Assembly (NCBI RefSeq): GCF_000262545.1
Contig: NZ_JH660660.1
Span: 1,202,975 to 1,266,974 of the forward strand
Length of the DNA: 64,000 bases
Source: Prevotella bivia DSM 20514
Lineage (GTDB): Bacteria; Bacteroidota; Bacteroidia; Bacteroidales; Bacteroidaceae
Reading direction: 5' to 3'
Part shown: piece by piece, positions 61,529 through 64,000 of the stretch
Position numbering within the stretch: position 1 is the stretch's first letter
Layout of the letters: each line of letters opens with the position of its first letter
Made by a program: the position numbers and the translations under genes
The notes under the pieces: generated by a model
Told to the model about the DNA's origin: nothing
Seen by the model: the letters and a program-made list of their open reading frames with translations, nothing else
Databases searched by the model: none

Positions 61529-62152
61529 TTATATTGATAACGCTTCCACTGTCAACCAATCATCAGGATGTTCATTTTGGTAAGTATGAATGCCGAGTTT
61601 GCTTGCCGCTAGGCAATTTTCAACTCTGTCGTCAACAAATAATGTCTCGTTAGCAACAATGTTAGCTTGTAGCAAAACTTCTTTAAAAATATCGGGATTA
61701 GGTTTGTAAAGGTGCATCTCATAAGAGAGAAAAATGGCATTGAAATAGTCTTTCACGCCAAATCCTTTATAAGGAAAGAAGTCGTTCGCACATTTTTGCC
61801 AGTGCATATAATTAGTGTTGGAAAGAAGGAAGATATTATATTGTTTGCGCAAATCGAGCAACCGCTGTTTCTTTTTGTTGGGTATTCCAGTCAGCAAAGC
61901 ATTCCAAGCCCCAATAATATCTTTGTCAGAAAGATTCTTTTCGACAAGGAGGCGTACACGATTGCAAAACGTTTGTTGATCGATATTTCCGAGTTCAGTA
62001 TCTAGTATTAGGTCAGTAAGGTGGTGATTCTTTATCATTGAAGCCACATTCTCTGCTCCAATATGCTCAAAGGCACGGACACAACATTCTATATCGAGAT
62101 TGACAAGTACTGCACCAAGGTCGAAAATAATATTCTTAATTTGTTTTTGCAT
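61529..62152 (-). CDS. HAD hydrolase (YihX-like)
   Basis: 207 residues from ATG 62152; the frame is open further up, but the start beside IIFDLGAVLVNLD is the family norm. HAD motif I is FDLGAVLVNLD, motif II LLSNTNYMHW, the lysine is in YKPNPDIF, and motif IV VDDRVENCLAA. The HAD-IA family includes sugar-phosphate phosphatases such as YihX; the substrate is unknown. First gene of HAD-ribF-CPBP-ATPase. Confidence 0.87.
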   Translation of the reverse strand: MQKQIKNIIFDLGAVLVNLDIECCVRAFEHIGAENVASMIKNHHLTDLILDTELGNIDQQTFCNRVRLLVEKNLSDKDIIGAWNALLTGIPNKKKQRLLDLRKQYNIFLLSNTNYMHWQKCANDFFPYKGFGVKDYFNAIFLSYEMHLYKPNPDIFKEVLLQANIVANETLFVDDRVENCLAASKLGIHTYQNEHPDDWLTVEALSI

Positions 62153-62189
62153 TGTTTTTGCCTTATAAAGTATTAGGAATATCCTCGTG

Positions 62190-62197
62190 CAAAGATA
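62190..62197 (-). promoter_or_regulatory. Candidate -7 box for the HAD-ribF run
   Basis: The minus strand reads TATCTTTG, about 38 bases before ATG 62152. No clear distal TTTG. Confidence 0.4.
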
Positions 62198-62324
62198 CAT
62201 AAAAGCACCCTAACCTAGGGCTTCTGCACCTCAAATAGTGTTAAAACGTAAAAAAAATAGGCTTTACCTATACGCTATTTCCTTTTTATTTATTATCTTT
62301 GCATCCGAATTTCAATGAATTCTC

Positions 62325-62398
62325 GGACTTGTAGCTCAGTTGGTTAGAGCAACAGACTCATAATCTGGAGGTCCCTGGTTCAAGCCCAGGCTGGTCCA
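62325..62398 (+). tRNA. tRNA with CAT anticodon (elongator Met or Ile2)
   Basis: Cloverleaf by eye: acceptor GGACTTG with CTGGTCC (one U-U, one G-U), D arm GCTCAGTTGGTTAGAGC, anticodon arm CAGAC-TCATAAT-CTG giving CAT, and T arm CCTGGTTCAAGCCCAGG. CCA is not fully encoded (ACA). It pairs at position 1, so it is not an initiator tRNA. Met is more likely than lysidine-type Ile. A TATCTTTG box lies at 62294-62301. An integrase gene follows, so its 3' end may be an attachment site. Confidence 0.88.
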
Positions 62399-62456
62399 CA
62401 AAGAGGTTTCAAGAGGATGTCAAACAACACGTCATTTTAGCCTTCAAAACAAGGAT

Positions 62457-62493
62457 AATCGCTGTAAAATCAAGGTTTTACAGCGATTTTTTG
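62457..62493 (+). terminator. Terminator downstream of tRNA-Met
   Basis: A perfect 13-bp stem AATCGCTGTAAAA with its complement, 6-base loop, then a T run. Confidence 0.85.
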
Positions 62494-62559
62494 TTTTTTA
62501 TCCATATTCGTTTGACTGCCAAACCATACCTTTTGATAGTCATCATTCGGTCATTTTCT

Positions 62560-62608
62560 GCTACAGAAACTGCTACACAAAAGCAGGCTCGCAAAAAAAT
62601 GTAGCAGT
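62560..62608. repeat. CTGCTACA direct and inverted repeats before the integrase
   Basis: ACTGCTACA (62569-62577) has a perfect inverted copy TGTAGCAGT (62600-62608), and a further direct CTGCTACA starts near 62559. Spacing and position about 100 bases before a tyrosine recombinase suggest binding sites for it. The rest of 62399-62710 shows nothing but the terminator. Confidence 0.5.
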
Positions 62609-62710
62609 GAATGGAAAATGACTACCAAATTGACGGCATACAAATATCTCGTTTTCAACAATTTATGTCGAACTTTGTAGCCAAGAAAGCTACACTAAAA
62701 ATGATGCGTT

Positions 62711-63691
62711 ATGAAAACGACTTTCAAGGTGTCCTACTACCTACGTTCCAACTACGAGAACAAAGAAGGAAAATCGCCTGTAATGCTCCGAATTTATCTC
62801 GGAGGCGAAATGGCTAATCTTGGATCCACTAAAATTTTCGTGGACAAATCTAAATGGAGCAACAAAACCAGCAGAATGATTGGTAGAACGGCAGATGCTC
62901 TCTCCGTCAATGCATCAATAGATGCAATGACAACAACTTTGATGCAGATCTATAGGAAATATGAAACCTCTGAAAGCTTGTCCTTAGATCTTATCAGGTC
63001 AGTGTTTCTTGGAACAGATAAGGAATTTACAACTTTTCTCCCTATCTTTGATAAATATATTGACGCCATTACGCAACAAGTTGGTAAGACACTGACAAAG
63101 GGGACGTTTTATAAGTACAAGGTGGTGAGGCAGAACTTTCAAAGCTTCCTACAAGCAAAGTATCATCGTAAGGATATTGGACTGACAGAACTGACAAGTG
63201 CCGTTGTTCAGGACTTCGAATTATACCTTACATCCGTTGTAGGTGGTGTACATAACACAACCACCAAGAAATTGAGAAACCTGAAAACGGTCGTGAACTA
63301 TGCGAGGAACAGAGGACTTATCATGCATGATCCATTTGCGAATCACAAGCTGCGCTATGAATTGGTAGATCGTGGCTACCTCACAGAAGAAGAGGTACTC
63401 CGTATTATGAAGAAGCACTTTGACATAGAACGGCTGGAGTTAGTAAAGAATATTTTTATTTTTTCCTGCTTTACAGGATTAGCCTACATTGACGTATATA
63501 ATCTTACCTACGATAAGATTGTTACTGTCGAAGACAGACAGTGGCTTATCACCAAGAGGTATAAGACAAGCGTAGATGAAAATGTCATGCTGCTGGATAT
63601 TCCCCTTGCCATCATAAGAAAGTATTATGACATTAACAGAAAAGGTGGAAAGGTATTTCGTAAGCATCCAATATTAGCCGCCTTTGTGTAG
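62711..63691 (+). pseudogene. Tyrosine recombinase (Bacteroides type), 3' end cut by IS66
   Basis: 326 residues remain of a family usually about 400 long. The N-terminal arm domain FKVSYYLRSNYENKEGKSPV, the core-binding domain with GTFYKYKVVRQNFQSFL, and the start of the catalytic domain SCFTGLAYIDVYNLTYDKI are intact, with the Lys of ITKRYKTS. The His-x-x-Arg and Tyr parts of the active site are missing: homology stops after GGKVF at about 63659, where the IS66-like end begins, and the last ten residues are read from the element. It should be inactive. Confidence 0.85.
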
Positions 63692-63713
63692 CATTCTTGC
63701 TTTACTACCTTTG
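63683..63713 (+). promoter_or_regulatory. Promoter within the IS66 left end
   Basis: TTTG at 63683-63686, 19 bases, TACCTTTG at 63706-63713, just before the Orf2 start at 63726. Confidence 0.6.
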
Positions 63714-63725
63714 CCCGAAAAACTT

Positions 63726-64000
63726 ATGTTTGTACTCAACGAAACAAATGTTTTTCGGGTTTGTTGCACTCCTGTGGATATGCGTCAGGGTATTCTTCGC
63801 CTGTCCCAATTGGTACGTAGCAATGACTTCAATCCTTCTGATGGTGTTGTCTACGTTTTCTACAATCGATCCCGTAACCGAATCAAATTGCTGCACTGGG
63901 AACGCTGTGGTTTTGTCGTCTATCATAAACAGATGGTACAGGGTTGCCTGAGTCCTAAAATCATACGGGCGAGAACTGGATTTTATGAACTTCGCTGGGA
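63726..64000 (+). CDS. tnpB: IS66 family accessory protein TnpB/Orf2 (cut by window edge)
   Basis: 91 codons are visible from ATG 63726, without a stop. VDMRQGILRLSQLVRS near 18, then GVVYVFYNRSRNRIKLLHWE and RCGFVVYHKQM match the IS66 Orf2 (TnpB, PF05717) pattern of a short DNA-binding-like accessory protein. The transposase proper (TnpC) should follow beyond the window. An IS66 TnpA-like frame is not seen before it. Confidence 0.85.
   Translation, partial: MFVLNETNVFRVCCTPVDMRQGILRLSQLVRSNDFNPSDGVVYVFYNRSRNRIKLLHWERCGFVVYHKQMVQGCLSPKIIRARTGFYELRW

Larger units (their letters stand above)
63660..64000 (+). mobile_element. IS66-family element, left end (continues past the window)
   Basis: The boundary is placed at GTAAGC (63660), which is like known IS66 terminal repeats and coincides with the loss of integrase homology. 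It contains its own promoter and an IS66 Orf2 gene. The other end and the target duplication are outside the window. Confidence 0.75.

Noticed and set aside
62611..62817. 68-codon frame before the integrase
   Set aside because: It overlaps the integrase start in another frame, has no recognisable pattern, and lies over the integrase's probable binding region.

Overview
The window comes from a Bacteroidota chromosome and looks most like a Prevotella-type genome. Several gene orders are typical of the phylum (rsfS-ftsH-cdsA; menI-F-D-B-C-E). Promoters fit the Bacteroidota form TTTG-(19-20)-TAnnTTTG, many genes lack a Shine-Dalgarno sequence, and the right edge holds a Bacteroides-type integrase and IS66. 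No search was run; all names rest on reading motifs and on family knowledge.

Layout. (1) 1-23.5 kb is housekeeping. On the minus strand: cdsA (cut), ftsH, rsfS, a GH25 lysozyme, rsgA, frr, free-methionine-sulfoxide reductase, rsmA, a HAD hydrolase, pgi, gpsA and lysS. On the plus strand: tRNA-Gln, a periplasmic rhodanese, DoxX, YitT, mnmA, corA, a DUF349 protein, a YbhN-like membrane protein and pepD. (2) 23.5-50.2 kb is a long plus-strand surface-polysaccharide locus: three membrane acyltransferases, a sugar aminotransferase, an ATP-grasp ligase, a GNAT, a pyruvyl-transferase-like protein, a Wzx flippase, about nine glycosyltransferases, an EpsG-like polymerase, a PglC-like phosphoglycosyl transferase, a PglD-like acetyltransferase and a nucleotidyltransferase. 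An ABC-type ATPase plus a small nuclease-like protein sits inside it, and so does a GxxExxY gene flanked by arrays of palindromic GTCGTG repeats. (3) 50.4-56.8 kb is the menaquinone operon. (4) 56.9-62.2 kb is a minus-strand run: HAD hydrolase, ribF, CPBP protease, Ca2+-type ATPase. (5) 62.3-64 kb is tRNA-Met followed by an integrase gene cut by an IS66 element that runs off the window.

How the parts work together: the sugar aminotransferase, PglD-like acetyltransferase and PglC-like transferase can make and load a modified amino sugar on the lipid carrier. The glycosyltransferases then extend it, acyl- and pyruvyl-transferases decorate it, and Wzx and Wzy export and polymerise it. Homopolymeric G tracts (10, 8 and 7 G) lie in coding sequence of three of these genes, and repeat arrays bracket acyltransferase cassettes, so the locus looks built for variation.

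The most unusual content: (a) palindromic 76- and 98/99-bp repeat arrays, one of them surrounding a PD-(D/E)XK-like GxxExxY gene; (b) an ATPase/nuclease-like gene pair inside the glycan operon; (c) degenerate tandem arrays with an exact 22-bp step in four intergenic regions, plus 9-bp and 7-bp step arrays elsewhere; (d) a corA leader with a 13-codon acidic ORF and two mutually exclusive hairpins; (e) a palindromic intergenic repeat that appears to be translated as the N-terminus of GpsA.
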